Source: Spirirestis rafaelensis WJT71-NPBG6 (GTDB lineage: Bacteria > Cyanobacteriota > Cyanobacteriia > Cyanobacteriales > Nostocaceae). Taken from it: DNA of 53,543 nt. The first letter of the stretch is position 1. The number at the start of each line of letters is the position of its first letter. Shown here one piece after another: positions 9,901-17,952 of this stretch. A model generated the notes under the pieces. It made no database searches. It was not told the origin of the DNA and saw nothing but the letters and a program-made list of their open reading frames with translations. The position numbers and the translations under genes were made by a program. The DNA lies in the NCBI GenBank assembly GCA_019359015.1, contig JAHHID010000051.1, positions 1 to 53,543 of the forward strand. The letters run 5' to 3'.

Positions 9901-10542
9901 GACATGTTTCTTCCACGGGGTAATAAAGTTACTTACAATTGTTACAGTCCGAGATTTGATTGCATGGGTATATGGCTGTGACAAAAGTCTTAGGGCAAGC
10001 TGCCCAAACTCGTAACCAGACTTTATGTTTCCAACCATCCCACACAGAATTAACCCAAAGTTTGCATAGGCAACAGGAGATGTAGACGCATTTCCATTCT
10101 GAATTGACAAGCTGACTTGCTTAGACGCAAATAGAGGCATCAAATTAGGAGCCGCAATTTGGGCAACGGTCGTTATCCTTGATAGGATTCTCATTGCTTC
10201 TAACTTATCTGGTTCGACCATTTCCGGCAAATAACTCAGCTCTTCAATCGGCATCTCGTTAAAGAGTGATGCGATCGCGTCTATTTCAAGCTGAATATCC
10301 AACTGACTTGGCTGTTCGGAAAACCTGATTCCCAGTTGCTGTAAAACGTGCAATGCTGTATTGATCGCTTCTAAGAGATGGTTCTGCGCGATGTAAGTTT
10401 GGATTTTAATGTCATAAATTTTTACGGTATCAAGAACTCTTTGAGCTGATTGTAGAACGATCGCCGCCCAGGATTCTACCTGCTCAAAATCGCCACACAA
10501 GTAAGCGACTTCTGTTATTTCTAAATGTAAGTTTAATGTCAA
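6952..10542 (-). CDS. 3' half of a MITE-split multi-domain sensor kinase (TPR-like/GAF/PAS/HisKA_3)
   Basis: 1,196 codons open from a TTG at 10542. Order: about 500 residues of helical TPR-like ATPase-linked repeats, a GAF domain (about 545-700), two PAS domains with PAC motifs, a coiled linker, then HisKA_3 with phospho-acceptor His about 1003 in MAREIHDTLAQSF and an HATPase_c ending near the stop. The first residues (LNLHLEITEVAYLCGDFEQ) continue exactly where the upstream ORF (10666-13122) leaves off, so both are parts of one gene encoding about 2,000 residues. A 151-bp element separates them. No ribosome-binding site precedes the TTG, so expression of this half is doubtful; if translated it would still be an intact GAF-PAS histidine kinase. 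It overlaps the response regulator by 4 nt. Confidence 0.85.
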   Translation of the reverse strand: MTLNLHLEITEVAYLCGDFEQVESWAAIVLQSAQRVLDTVKIYDIKIQTYIAQNHLLEAINTALHVLQQLGIRFSEQPSQLDIQLEIDAIASLFNEMPIEELSYLPEMVEPDKLEAMRILSRITTVAQIAAPNLMPLFASKQVSLSIQNGNASTSPVAYANFGLILCGMVGNIKSGYEFGQLALRLLSQPYTHAIKSRTVTIVSNFITPWKKHVRETLQQFLEGYQSGLETGDLEFAAYCAHCYCFHSFAVGKELVELERKMTKHGEAIRQIKQEVALTWNQVYQQSILNLIGRSVNPFRLIGEAYNEESKLPQHEIANDGFAIFNVHLNKLFLCYLFYEYNQAIQNSDIAENYLLQMTATFAKVLYYFYDSLTRLAIYPESCAQAQPETLKKVAAHQKEMKHWAQYAPMNYLHKYYLVEAEKARVLGRLFDAEEFYEQAILGARDNEYIQEEALAYELAAKHYLVRGREKIAQTYMKEAHYCYERWGAIAKVKDLENRYPQFFPQSLDSADTPIRTTSGTTLSRSDNSFDLAAVLKASQAISSEIELEQLLCSLMQILIENAGAQTGRLILENSGEWAIEAACELNDGENVGATRVLQSLPTTGRLSESIIQYVIRTHESVILSDATREGNFINDPYIQQNQIQSLLCLPLLNQSKLVGVLYLENQLITGAFTPERSQVLNLLSSQAAIAIENAKLYSKLRASESQMAQFLEAVPVAIAVLDAAGRPYYANQRRIELVGKGIDPSVTPEQFAEVYQFYLAGTEQKYPTEELPIIRALRGERTTVDDMEIHRNNATIPIEAWGTPVFDEQGNVAYAIVAFQDITERKQAEQLLADYNRTLEQQIAQRTAALQQSEAELRHREQELRLITDALPALISYVDANRCYQFINRTYEVWFSCSRDEILGKSVRELLGEAAYQIVEPYINQALEGQTTTIEAEILFSFGKKYISATLIPDFDGNAQVRGFYGLITDISEQRNAALRERKRAEEASILDERNRMAREIHDTLAQSFTGIIIHARSAANKITLDPEKALAYLAQVQNLARTGLAEARRSVEALRRPYLLENNDLLSAFKHLITQLESSTGTIIMCEAIGIPYPLPSEVENNLLRIGQEALTNALKYAYATEIRVELIYQSTQCILRIKDDGQGFSIDRSSSHNGFGLLGMSERADRIGAQLQIQSAPGQGTEIAVSVNQEKLS

Positions 10543-10693
10543 CAGGACTTACGCAACTGGCACATTTATCTGAAAACTGTCACATAGAATTAATATGGCT
10601 CTAAGGTTTATAAATCAATGCTTACAAGCATTTACGGCAAATTGAAATATATGTGCCAGTTGACCTTATATTGTGACGCTTGCGTAAGTCCTA
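10543..10693. mobile_element. MITE (151 bp) inserted in the multi-domain kinase gene
   Basis: The ends are inverted repeats: AGGACTTACGCAA at 10544 and TTGCGTAAGTCCT ending at 10692. Internally CTGGCACAT and ATGTGCCAG repeat the symmetry, with about 20 extra bases in the right arm. GTCAA occurs directly on both sides (10538-10542 and 10694-10698), a 5-bp target duplication. Removing the element and one GTCAA restores the kinase reading frame (TDYDLTLNLHLE). No transposase ORF is present, so it must have been moved in trans. The GGACTTACGCA end is a familiar one among small cyanobacterial inverted-repeat elements. Confidence 0.85.
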
Positions 10694-13122
10694 GTCAAAT
10701 CATAATCTGTTTGCCAGCTAGACGCTCCTAGCCATTTCCTTCCTGTAGCTAAATAGTTTTTTGCCGTACTATACGCGATCGCCCCTTTTGCTTTCTGACC
10801 TGCGATTAAATTTAGTTTGGCAATTTCATTGCGTTCAGATTGATTGGTGAGAAGTTCAATCCCATGATTTAAGTGATCAACAATTTCAAACACTCTGTCC
10901 GTTAATCGCTCTGGTAAAGTTTTTTCGAGGAGATTACGACCGATTTGCAGATGAATGATTTGCCTCTGTGACGCATCAATCAAAGCATAGGCGGCTTGCT
11001 GTACGCGATCGTGCAAAAACTTATATTCTTGAACTAACAGATTTTCGTCTAATTCAGATAAAGGTTGAATTAATCGAGCTTGGATGGCTACTAGTAAATC
11101 TAGAGAAACCGCTTTAGCAGTTTTCTCGCAAACGATCGCTAACGTATCTAAATTAAATTCAGCACCGATACAAGCTGCTAACTGGAGAATTTGCTGTGTA
11201 TTTTCTGGTAATTTCTTTAACTGGATCAGTAGCAACTCCACCACATTATCGGTAATATCCTGGGCTTGAATATCAGCAATGTTCCATTGCCACCCCCCTT
11301 TACTTCCCCCCTTACTAAGGGGGGATTGAGGGGGGTCAAAGGTCAGCAGATTTTCGCTATGCAGCATTCTCAAAAATTCACCGACAAAGAAAGGATTGCC
11401 CTCGGTTTTACGCAGTACTAACTCGGCTAAGGAACAAACTGTGTCTGCATTCTGATGTAGCGTCTCGGCAATCAACTGAATCAGTGGCTCAAGCGTTAAT
11501 GGTGAGAGGATTATCTCCTGAAGCACTGCCCCTTGTTTTCGGAGTTTCTCTAGCGTTAACATCAACGGATGGGTTGAATTTACCTCATTATCTCGATAGG
11601 CTCCAATCAAAAATAGCGATTGGGTTTGCTCATCAAGCAGCATCAACTCGATTAACTTAAGTGTTGCTGAGTCTATCCACTGCAAATCATCTAAAAAGAT
11701 CACAAGCGGGTGTGACTTTGAACAAAACACCCGCACAAACTTCCCAAAAATTAGATTAAAGCGATTTTGAGCTTCCGTTGCCCCAACTTCTGATACGGGT
11801 GGCTGCTTGCCAATAATCAACTCAACTTCCGGGATCACATCAATGATGATTTGTCCGTTGGTTCCCAAAGCCTTTAGAAGGTGCGATCGCCACTGCAACA
11901 ACTGCTCATCAGGTTCACCCAGTACTTGTTGCACTAATTTTTGCAGGGCATGAGCGATCGCGCTGTAGGGAATGTTACGCTGAAATTGGTCAAACTTACC
12001 AGAGATAAAATAACCACGTTTCGCCGTGATGGGTTTGTAGATCTCTTGTACCAGTGCTGATTTGCCAACTCCAGCGTAGCCAGATAGCAACATCATTTCG
12101 ACGTTGAATCTTGTTTCAACACTGTCCTCCGAACACGCAACCCGATTGTCCTCTGGACACGCTACGCGAACGAACGCCGCTAACAGCATTGCAATTTCCT
12201 TATCCCTTCCATATAGCTTCTGGGGAATGTGAAACTGATCGGAAATATCTTGCAGAGCTAATTGAATGTGAGCAATTTGACCTGTTGTTGTAAATTGCTC
12301 TGAACAGCGTTCTAAATCCGCCTTGATGCCCCAAGCACTCTGATAGCGATCTTCTGCATTTTTCGCCATTAGTTTCAGAACAATCTCTGAAATGGTTTTA
12401 GGAATCTTGGCATTCAGTTCATCCGGAGAAACAGGTGATTTAGCAATATGACAATGGACTAGCTCCAGAATGTCTGTAGTGGGAAACGGCAACTGTCCAG
12501 TCAGCAGTTCGTAGAATGTTACGCCAAGCGAGTAGAAATCAGTGCGGTAGTCGAGCAAGCGGTTCATGCGTCCGGTTTGCTCTGGAGACAGGTAAGCAAG
12601 TGTTCCTTCTAAACCATGAGGGCTTTGAAACGTTGGATTTGTGCGGTTAAAGCGGGTAGCAATCCCAAAATCAATGATTTTAACAACACCAGTATCCGGA
12701 TTAAAAACGATGTTTCCAGGGTTAATATCTTTATGAACGATATTGGCGGCATGGATTCTGCCCAGTATATCTGTGAGCTTGATCGCGAATCGTAAAAAAT
12801 TGCCTAGGGACATGGGGCGGAAGTCTGGTTGCTGCCGTATCCATCGTTCGATAGATTCTCCGCCAAAATCTTCTAAGAGAATGGCGATCGTGCGTTCATA
12901 GTCCTGCTGGCTGTATGCCTTGACAACTCCTTCCTCTTTGAGGGAACGAGTAATTTCATATTCCTGTCTGTAGCGAGTCCGTTCTTGGGGAGAAGGATAA
13001 TCAAGCTTTAGCATTTTTACGATGATCGGTTGATCATCTTGCACTCTGATGCCCCGGTACACCAGAGATGCTGAACTCTCATAGATTTTTTTTTGGAAGG
13101 CCACTCCGGTTAGGGCGATCAT
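10666..13122 (-). CDS. 5' half of the MITE-split kinase: Ser/Thr protein kinase plus AAA ATPase
   Basis: 818 codons. The N-terminal protein kinase domain (1-265) has VHKDINPGNIVF in the catalytic loop and DFG in KIIDFGIATRF, but Lys replaces the Arg of the HRD motif. It is followed by an AAA/NACHT-like ATPase with Walker A GYAGVGKSALV and Walker B VIFLDDLQWID (about 340-640), then the start of the helical repeats. The last seven or so residues (RTYASVTI) are encoded by the MITE. Such Ser/Thr kinase-ATPase-GAF-PAS-His kinase proteins are common in filamentous cyanobacteria. Two short in-frame inserts derived from intergenic repeats are visible (about 11291-11338 and 12105-12180). The start at 13122 places the kinase motif at the usual distance. 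Confidence 0.85.
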   Translation of the reverse strand: MIALTGVAFQKKIYESSASLVYRGIRVQDDQPIIVKMLKLDYPSPQERTRYRQEYEITRSLKEEGVVKAYSQQDYERTIAILLEDFGGESIERWIRQQPDFRPMSLGNFLRFAIKLTDILGRIHAANIVHKDINPGNIVFNPDTGVVKIIDFGIATRFNRTNPTFQSPHGLEGTLAYLSPEQTGRMNRLLDYRTDFYSLGVTFYELLTGQLPFPTTDILELVHCHIAKSPVSPDELNAKIPKTISEIVLKLMAKNAEDRYQSAWGIKADLERCSEQFTTTGQIAHIQLALQDISDQFHIPQKLYGRDKEIAMLLAAFVRVACPEDNRVACSEDSVETRFNVEMMLLSGYAGVGKSALVQEIYKPITAKRGYFISGKFDQFQRNIPYSAIAHALQKLVQQVLGEPDEQLLQWRSHLLKALGTNGQIIIDVIPEVELIIGKQPPVSEVGATEAQNRFNLIFGKFVRVFCSKSHPLVIFLDDLQWIDSATLKLIELMLLDEQTQSLFLIGAYRDNEVNSTHPLMLTLEKLRKQGAVLQEIILSPLTLEPLIQLIAETLHQNADTVCSLAELVLRKTEGNPFFVGEFLRMLHSENLLTFDPPQSPLSKGGSKGGWQWNIADIQAQDITDNVVELLLIQLKKLPENTQQILQLAACIGAEFNLDTLAIVCEKTAKAVSLDLLVAIQARLIQPLSELDENLLVQEYKFLHDRVQQAAYALIDASQRQIIHLQIGRNLLEKTLPERLTDRVFEIVDHLNHGIELLTNQSERNEIAKLNLIAGQKAKGAIAYSTAKNYLATGRKWLGASSWQTDYDLTRTYASVTI
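11291..11338. repeat. short dispersed repeat inserted in frame in the kinase gene
   Basis: The sequence contains CCCCCCTTACTAAGGGGGG followed by ATTGAGGGGGGTC, a common Nostoc-type intergenic repeat. Here it sits inside coding sequence and is translated as DPPQSPLSKGGSKGG. It falls between two helices of the ATPase region, keeps the frame, and has not introduced a stop. Confidence 0.75.
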
Positions 13123-14024
13123 TAAACTCTTTCCCTATGAGTGTCATGAGCCACATCACTAATTATACTCACGAACCCTGATTTTTCACAAGGCACGAAA
13201 AAATCATCCATATGAGCAAGAATTATTATAGTTTTACGTAAGAGCGTAGGGCTTTTAAATGTATCGCAGGTTCATGCATTAACATAACGGGTCAATGTAT
13301 TTGGGCACATCCCAATGCATTTACTAACATTTAGAAGGGTGTCGCTAAACGAACTAAACCCACCTGCGTGGGCTAAAATCTTCAAGCCTGCGGAGGCAGG
13401 CTTTGTTCGTTTAGCCCCAGGAATCTCATGCCTGTGGGCGTTTTTAAACGCAGAGGTGAATCATCCGGTGGAATCGGTTTCCGTCCCGTCGAACTGATGA
13501 ACCTAAAGGGGGCAAAGGAGGTAAACGCGGAGAGTCGCAGAGTTTTTGTTAAATATTTCTCTATAAAATGCGTCCAATGCGTGTACTTAGTCTAGGACTG
13601 TTAATTAGACCTTTTGCACTCATTCTATAAATATATGTTTTTTCATACCCTTTCCCCTTTCCCCTACGTCTCCAAGAAGTCTATTGATAAGTTAGTCCAA
13701 GAATATACTAAGCAAAACTCGTGACTTTAGTCATGGATGAGTTTAGAACTATTGATACATATGATTGTTTGAGTTAATTTCATATGATGGATATCAAAAG
13801 TGTTTACACTAAAGCAAAAGCAACAAGTACAAAAAACGTATGCGTGTATGCAGTAGCTGAAAGTGAGTTATACAAAAAGAAAGATATATACAAACCTGTA
13901 TGAGGCTCGATTAAAACACTATTAATTCAAGAAATCGTTAATACAAAATTATCATATTATAGTTAACCTAAGTTTTTCTAGCAATGCCTCTCGGTAGCCA
14001 TTATTTCTACACCGGAAATTAAAA
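13123..14024. other. long intergenic region with dispersed repeats, no gene
   Basis: A 0.9-kb gap between the split kinase and the efflux operon. It contains the cruciform-like repeat at 13344-13415, a degenerate stretch containing GGTTTCCGTCCCGTCGAAC and a remnant of the type ACGCGGAGAGTCGCAGAG (about 13540). From 13700 it is AT-rich and must carry the promoter of the efflux operon, but no confident -35/-10 pair was recognised. A 60-codon ORF at 13315-13497 is made of repeat sequence and was not accepted. Confidence 0.6.
13344..13415. repeat. compound palindromic repeat (three-stem)
   Basis: Outer stem GCTAAACGAAC / GTTCGTTTAGC closes over two inner hairpins, CCCACCTGCGTGGG and GCCTGC-GGAG-GCAGGC. 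Pieces of the same repeat recur at 17071-17117 and 22681-22816. Confidence 0.75.
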
Positions 14025-15746
14025 ATGAAATTAGATACATCACAGCCTGTAGATTCCACAAATTTTTTGCCCGAACAAAAGAAGAAGAAGAAAAAGGGCA
14101 GAATTAACTGGCTACCTTGGCTACTGGCATTTTGTATTTCGGGTGGAGGAGGCTACGTAGTTTATCGGCAGGCAGTCGTTGTTCCCAAACAAGAAGCAAA
14201 CCAAAAAGTTTTGACACAGCCTGTATCTCGTCAAAATTTAGCGATTAAGATTTCGGCGAACGGAACTGTTAAGCCCGAAAAGTCGATTAATGTCAGTCCG
14301 AAACAATCAGGCATACTGAAAAGATTGCTGGTGAAGGAAGGGGATACGGTTAAACAGGGTCAGATACTTGCGAATATGGATGATTCTAACCTGCAAGGAC
14401 AACTCACCCAAGCCAGAGCGCAAATAGCACAACAAGAGGCAAATCTACAAAAAGCGATCGCAGGTAATCGTCCTCAAGATATTGGTTCTGCACAAGCAGC
14501 ATTAGATGAGGCTCAAGCAAATTTGCAAAAAGCACAAACAGGTAATCGACCTCAAGATATTGGTTCTGCACAAGCAGCATTAGATGAGGCTCAAGCAAAT
14601 TTGCAAAAAGCACAAACAGGTAATCGACCTCAAGATATTGGTTCTGCACAAGCACGTTTACAAAGCGCTCAAGCAAACTTAACTAAAGCAGAAGATGATT
14701 TACGCCGCAATCAGCAACTTTACAATTCTGGAGCCATTTCTCTTCAAACTGTAAACCAAAGCCGTGCAGATCGTGACAGTGCCCAAGGTCAAGTAAATGA
14801 AGCACAGCAAGCATTAGGGTTGCAAAAAGCCGGCTCGCGTCCAGAAGATATCGAACAAGCACGAGCTGTTGTCAGGCAAAGACAGCAGGCTTTAGCACTT
14901 TTGAAAGCCGGCTCGCGTCCAGAAGATATCGAACAATTACGAGCTGTTGTCAGGCAGAGACAGCAGGCTCTAGCACTTTTGAAAGCGGGAACACGCACAG
15001 AAGATATTGAACAAGCACGCGCTCAGTTAGCTTCCGCTCGCGGTTCGCTGCAAACCATCCAAACCCAAATCAATGACACCGTACTTCGGGCACCTTTTGA
15101 TGGTGTTATAACTCAAAAGTATGCTGACCCAGGCGCTTTTGTCACGCCAACCACCTCAGGTAGTGCTGTATCTAGTGCAACTTCTTCTTCAATCGTATCT
15201 TTGGCTTCTACAAATCAGGTTGTAGCAAATATAGCTGAAGTAAATATTGCTAAAATCCGCCTTGGTCAGAAAGTCATAATTACAGCAGATGCCTATCCAG
15301 GAAAAACCTTTGAGGGTAAAGTCAGTCAAATTGGCGCTCAAGCAATAGTAGAGCAAAATGTTACCAGCTTTCAAGTGAAGGTAGCCATTGTCTCGGATTC
15401 CGAAAATCTATTGCGCTCTGGGATGAATGTAACAACAGATTTTGAAGTAGGTCAATTAAAAAATGCTCTTGTGGTACCGACAGCAGCGGTTGTGCGCCGA
15501 GAAAGGTCTACAGGTGTGTTTGTGGCAGGAGAAGATAACAAACCTGTGTTTACTCGCATTCAAACTGGCGCTACTGTAGATAAATATACCGAAGTTAAAT
15601 CTGGATTGAAAGGAAACGAAAGGGTATTACTCAGCTTTCCACCAGGGTCACGACCGCAGTCAACACCGCGAGGAGGGATTCTTCCTGGTGTAGGAGGAGG
15701 TGGTGGTAGTGGTCGTGGTGGCGGTGGTCGTGGTGGTGCGCCTTAA
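14025..15746 (+). CDS. efflux pump periplasmic adaptor subunit (MacA/HlyD type)
   Basis: A 573-residue membrane-fusion protein. After a Lys-rich cytoplasmic stretch (about residues 20-27) a single membrane anchor runs WLPWLLAFCISGGGGYVVY; a lipoyl half motif follows (VSPKQSGILKRLLVKEGDTV, about 88-107), then a long coiled-coil hairpin, the second lipoyl half (TVLRAPFDGVITQKYADPGAF), the beta-barrel and membrane-proximal domains, and a Gly/Arg-rich tail. The hairpin contains three 26-residue repeats on the descending side (from GNRPQDIGSA) and about three on the ascending side (from AGSRPEDIEQ). It bridges the inner-membrane ABC pump encoded next to an outer-membrane channel, which is not in the window. 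First gene of a three-gene plus-strand operon. Confidence 0.9.
   Translation: MKLDTSQPVDSTNFLPEQKKKKKKGRINWLPWLLAFCISGGGGYVVYRQAVVVPKQEANQKVLTQPVSRQNLAIKISANGTVKPEKSINVSPKQSGILKRLLVKEGDTVKQGQILANMDDSNLQGQLTQARAQIAQQEANLQKAIAGNRPQDIGSAQAALDEAQANLQKAQTGNRPQDIGSAQAALDEAQANLQKAQTGNRPQDIGSAQARLQSAQANLTKAEDDLRRNQQLYNSGAISLQTVNQSRADRDSAQGQVNEAQQALGLQKAGSRPEDIEQARAVVRQRQQALALLKAGSRPEDIEQLRAVVRQRQQALALLKAGTRTEDIEQARAQLASARGSLQTIQTQINDTVLRAPFDGVITQKYADPGAFVTPTTSGSAVSSATSSSIVSLASTNQVVANIAEVNIAKIRLGQKVIITADAYPGKTFEGKVSQIGAQAIVEQNVTSFQVKVAIVSDSENLLRSGMNVTTDFEVGQLKNALVVPTAAVVRRERSTGVFVAGEDNKPVFTRIQTGATVDKYTEVKSGLKGNERVLLSFPPGSRPQSTPRGGILPGVGGGGGSGRGGGGRGGAP
14463..14696 (+). repeat. three tandem 78-bp coding repeats in the adaptor gene
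   Basis: Units at 14463-14540, 14541-14618 and 14619-14696 encode GNRPQDIGSAQAALDEAQAN plus six further residues; the first two are nearly identical, the third diverges in its second half. The ascending arm (about 14830-15040) has its own 78-bp units with GSRPEDIEQ, so both arms of the coiled coil appear lengthened by the same 26-residue step. Confidence 0.85.
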
Positions 15747-15770
15747 AAATTTAGTTATAAATATAACAAT

Positions 15771-17042
15771 ATGCTTAAGGTTTTTACTAAACAGAAAAAT
15801 AGCCGTACTGTCTCACTGTCAGAAATCTTGTCAATGGCTGTGGAGACACTTTGGAGTAACAAATTACGCACAGGACTAACTATGCTGGGCGTGATTATTG
15901 GGATTTCCTCAGTAATTGCTATTACTTCTGTTGGTCAGGGTGTGCAAAAAGGAACCGAGCAACAGATACAAGCATTGGGTCCGGATGTTCTTTCAGTCTT
16001 TTCTGGTGCAGCTACAAGCGGAAATATCCGTCAAGGAATTGGTTCTAGCAGTACATTAACTTGGGATGATGCGAAAGCGATCGCTCAACAAGCACCATCT
16101 GCCCAAATTGTCTCTGCCTACCTACAACGAAATGCACAAATTGTTTATGGAGGTCAGAACGATTCAACACCTGTTTATGGTACTGATTTAAATTACCCAG
16201 AAGTAAGAGATATCCAGATCGAAAATGGAAGATTTTTTAATCAAGAAGAACTAGATACTGCCAGAGAAGTTGCTGTTATTGGACCTACGCTTGAGAGTAC
16301 TCTGTTTAACGACGGTGGCGATCCCATAGGCAAGAGAATCCGGATTAGAGGAGAGGCTTATGAAGTGATTGGCGTAACGCAGTCTAAGGGTTCCCAAGGA
16401 GGGATGGATCGAGATAACCTAGTTTTTATACCTCTTACTACTATGTCAGCTAGACTTGTAGGTAACAATGCTTTATCTGGCGTTTCTGTAAATGGGATTT
16501 TAATTAAAGCTGGAAATCAGGAACAGTTAGAAGCTGTTCAGTTTCAAGTTACCAATCTTTTACGTTTGCGTCACAATATCTACCCACCGCAGGCTGATGA
16601 TTTTCGGATTACTAACCAAGCTGATATTATTAGCACCTTTACGAATATTGTTGGTTTATTTACGGTGATGGTGGTAGCGATCGCTGGAATTTCTTTAGTT
16701 GTTGGTGGCATTGGAATCGCCAATATTATGCTGGTTTCTGTTGTCGAACGAACGCGGGAAATCGGAATTCGCAAAGCAGTAGGGGCGACAAATTCAGCTA
16801 TTCTTAATCAATTTTTAGCGGAAGCGATTGTAATTTCTACTGTTGGCGGAGGTATTGGAATTGGAAGTGGAATTTTAATTGCTTTTGTAGCGGCAACTAT
16901 TTTTAAGTTTCCTTTTGTAGTTTCTTTCTGGTCAATAATTGTCGGGTTTGGACTTTCGTTAAGTGTTGGTTTACTCGCGGGAGTCATTCCAGCACGAAGC
17001 GCTTCTAAATTAGATCCAATTACGGCTTTAAGAAGTGATTAA
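15771..17042 (+). CDS. ABC transporter permease (MacB/FtsX type)
   Basis: A 423-residue permease with the MacB core topology. The first transmembrane helix is near residues 34-54 (LRTGLTMLGVIIGISSVIAI), followed by a periplasmic domain of about 230 residues (MacB_PCD), then three C-terminal helices: TNIVGLFTVMVVAIAGISLV, the region after FLAEAIVISTVGGGIGIG, and WSIIVGFGLSLSVGLLAGVI. The typical VVERTREIGIRKAVGAT loop couples to the ATPase. It lies 24 bp after the adaptor gene. The ATPase, fused to the permease in E. coli MacB, is here a separate gene 194 bp downstream. Confidence 0.93.
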   Translation: MLKVFTKQKNSRTVSLSEILSMAVETLWSNKLRTGLTMLGVIIGISSVIAITSVGQGVQKGTEQQIQALGPDVLSVFSGAATSGNIRQGIGSSSTLTWDDAKAIAQQAPSAQIVSAYLQRNAQIVYGGQNDSTPVYGTDLNYPEVRDIQIENGRFFNQEELDTAREVAVIGPTLESTLFNDGGDPIGKRIRIRGEAYEVIGVTQSKGSQGGMDRDNLVFIPLTTMSARLVGNNALSGVSVNGILIKAGNQEQLEAVQFQVTNLLRLRHNIYPPQADDFRITNQADIISTFTNIVGLFTVMVVAIAGISLVVGGIGIANIMLVSVVERTREIGIRKAVGATNSAILNQFLAEAIVISTVGGGIGIGSGILIAFVAATIFKFPFVVSFWSIIVGFGLSLSVGLLAGVIPARSASKLDPITALRSD

Positions 17043-17070
17043 TATCTATTTTTTTTGATGATTTATTCCT

Positions 17071-17117
17071 CAGGCTATAAGCCTGGGGCTATACGAACAA
17101 AGCCCACCTGCGTGGGC
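17071..17117. repeat. dispersed palindromic repeats between permease and ATPase genes
   Basis: Two adjoining small palindromes, CAGGCTATAAGCCTG (17071-17085) and GCCCACCTGCGTGGGC (17102-17117), of the same family as 13344-13415. They lie within a transcription unit, so they may form RNA hairpins that modulate readthrough or mRNA stability. Confidence 0.7.
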
Positions 17118-17176
17118 TAATTAGCTATATTTTTATATATAAATGGGATCACAACTATCAAAGAACAACTAACCAC

Positions 17177-17204
17177 GTAGAGACGCGATTAATCGCGTCT
17201 CTAC
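17177..17204. repeat. perfect 28-bp palindrome
   Basis: GTAGAGACGCGATT joined directly to its reverse complement AATCGCGTCTCTAC. This GTAGAGAC-ended palindrome is a common dispersed cyanobacterial repeat. It sits 33 bp before the ATPase start. There is no T-run, so it is not a typical intrinsic terminator. Confidence 0.85.
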
Positions 17205-17236
17205 AAACAACAAAGAACTAACAATTTTAAATCAAT

Positions 17237-17908
17237 ATGACAACGATGATTTGGATGGAATCTATTACTAAAACTTACCATTTAGGAGAAGTTACTGTCC
17301 CCATATTGAAGGGAATTCAACTCTCTATTGAAGAAGGTGAATATGTCTCGATTATGGGTGCGTCAGGTTCGGGTAAATCTACGTTAATGAATATTGTCGG
17401 TTGTTTGGATCGTCCGACAACTGGAAACTATATTTTTGAAGGTAGAAACCTGACTACTTTTGATGATGATGAATTAGCGTATATTCGCAACCAAAGAATC
17501 GGTTTTGTTTTCCAACAATTTAACCTTCTATCGCGTGCAACTGCTCTAGATAATGTTATGTTACCTATGGTTTATGCGAACCTACCAAAGCCACAACGCC
17601 GTAAAAGAGCATTAGACGCTTTGAGAAGGGTGGGATTAGGCGATCGCATTTCCAATCGTCCCAGCCAACTTTCTGGGGGACAACAACAACGAGTAGCGAT
17701 CGCGCGTGCTTTAGTCAATAGACCTGCATTAGTTTTAGCAGATGAACCAACGGGAGCTTTAGATACTGAGACTTCTTATGAGGTAATGAATTTGTTAACA
17801 GAACTTAACGAACAAGGTATCACAATTGTGATTGTGACTCATGAACCAGATATCGCGGCTCAAACAAAAAGAATTATCCGAGTTCAGGATGGTTTAATTG
17901 TAAGTTAG
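17237..17908 (+). CDS. ABC transporter ATP-binding protein (MacB/LolD type)
   Basis: A 223-residue ATPase. Walker [11 protein letters not shown]-loop region [18 protein letters not shown], signature [15 protein letters not shown], Walker [13 protein letters not shown] and the switch His in [10 protein letters not shown] are all present. Length and motifs match the LolD/MacB-N subfamily that powers tripartite macrolide or lipoprotein export. It energises the permease at 15771-17042 and works with the adaptor at 14025-15746. The substrate is not deducible. Confidence 0.95.
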   Translation: MTTMIWMESITKTYHLGEVTVPILKGIQLSIEEGEYVSIMGASGSGKSTLMNIVGCLDRPTTGNYIFEGRNLTTFDDDELAYIRNQRIGFVFQQFNLLSRATALDNVMLPMVYANLPKPQRRKRALDALRRVGLGDRISNRPSQLSGGQQQRVAIARALVNRPALVLADEPTGALDTETSYEVMNLLTELNEQGITIVIVTHEPDIAAQTKRIIRVQDGLIVS

Positions 17909-17952
17909 TTTTGTAACCTCAAATAAACGTTCATTTAGCAAGCGCTTATTAC

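Noticed and set aside
13315-13497. A 60-codon plus-strand ORF in the long gap
   Set aside because: It is built from dispersed palindromic repeats.
13450-13520. A possible CRISPR or riboswitch because of GGTTTCCGTCCCGTCGAAC
   Set aside because: The motif occurs once, there are no spaced direct repeats and no conserved riboswitch core. The resemblance to cyanobacterial CRISPR repeats is superficial.
14404-14998. Two repetitive minus-strand ORFs opposite the efflux adaptor
   Set aside because: They are shadows of the 78-bp coding repeats.
17043-17236. A transcription terminator between permease and ATPase genes
   Set aside because: The palindromes lack T-runs and belong to dispersed repeat families; the three genes still look like one functional unit.
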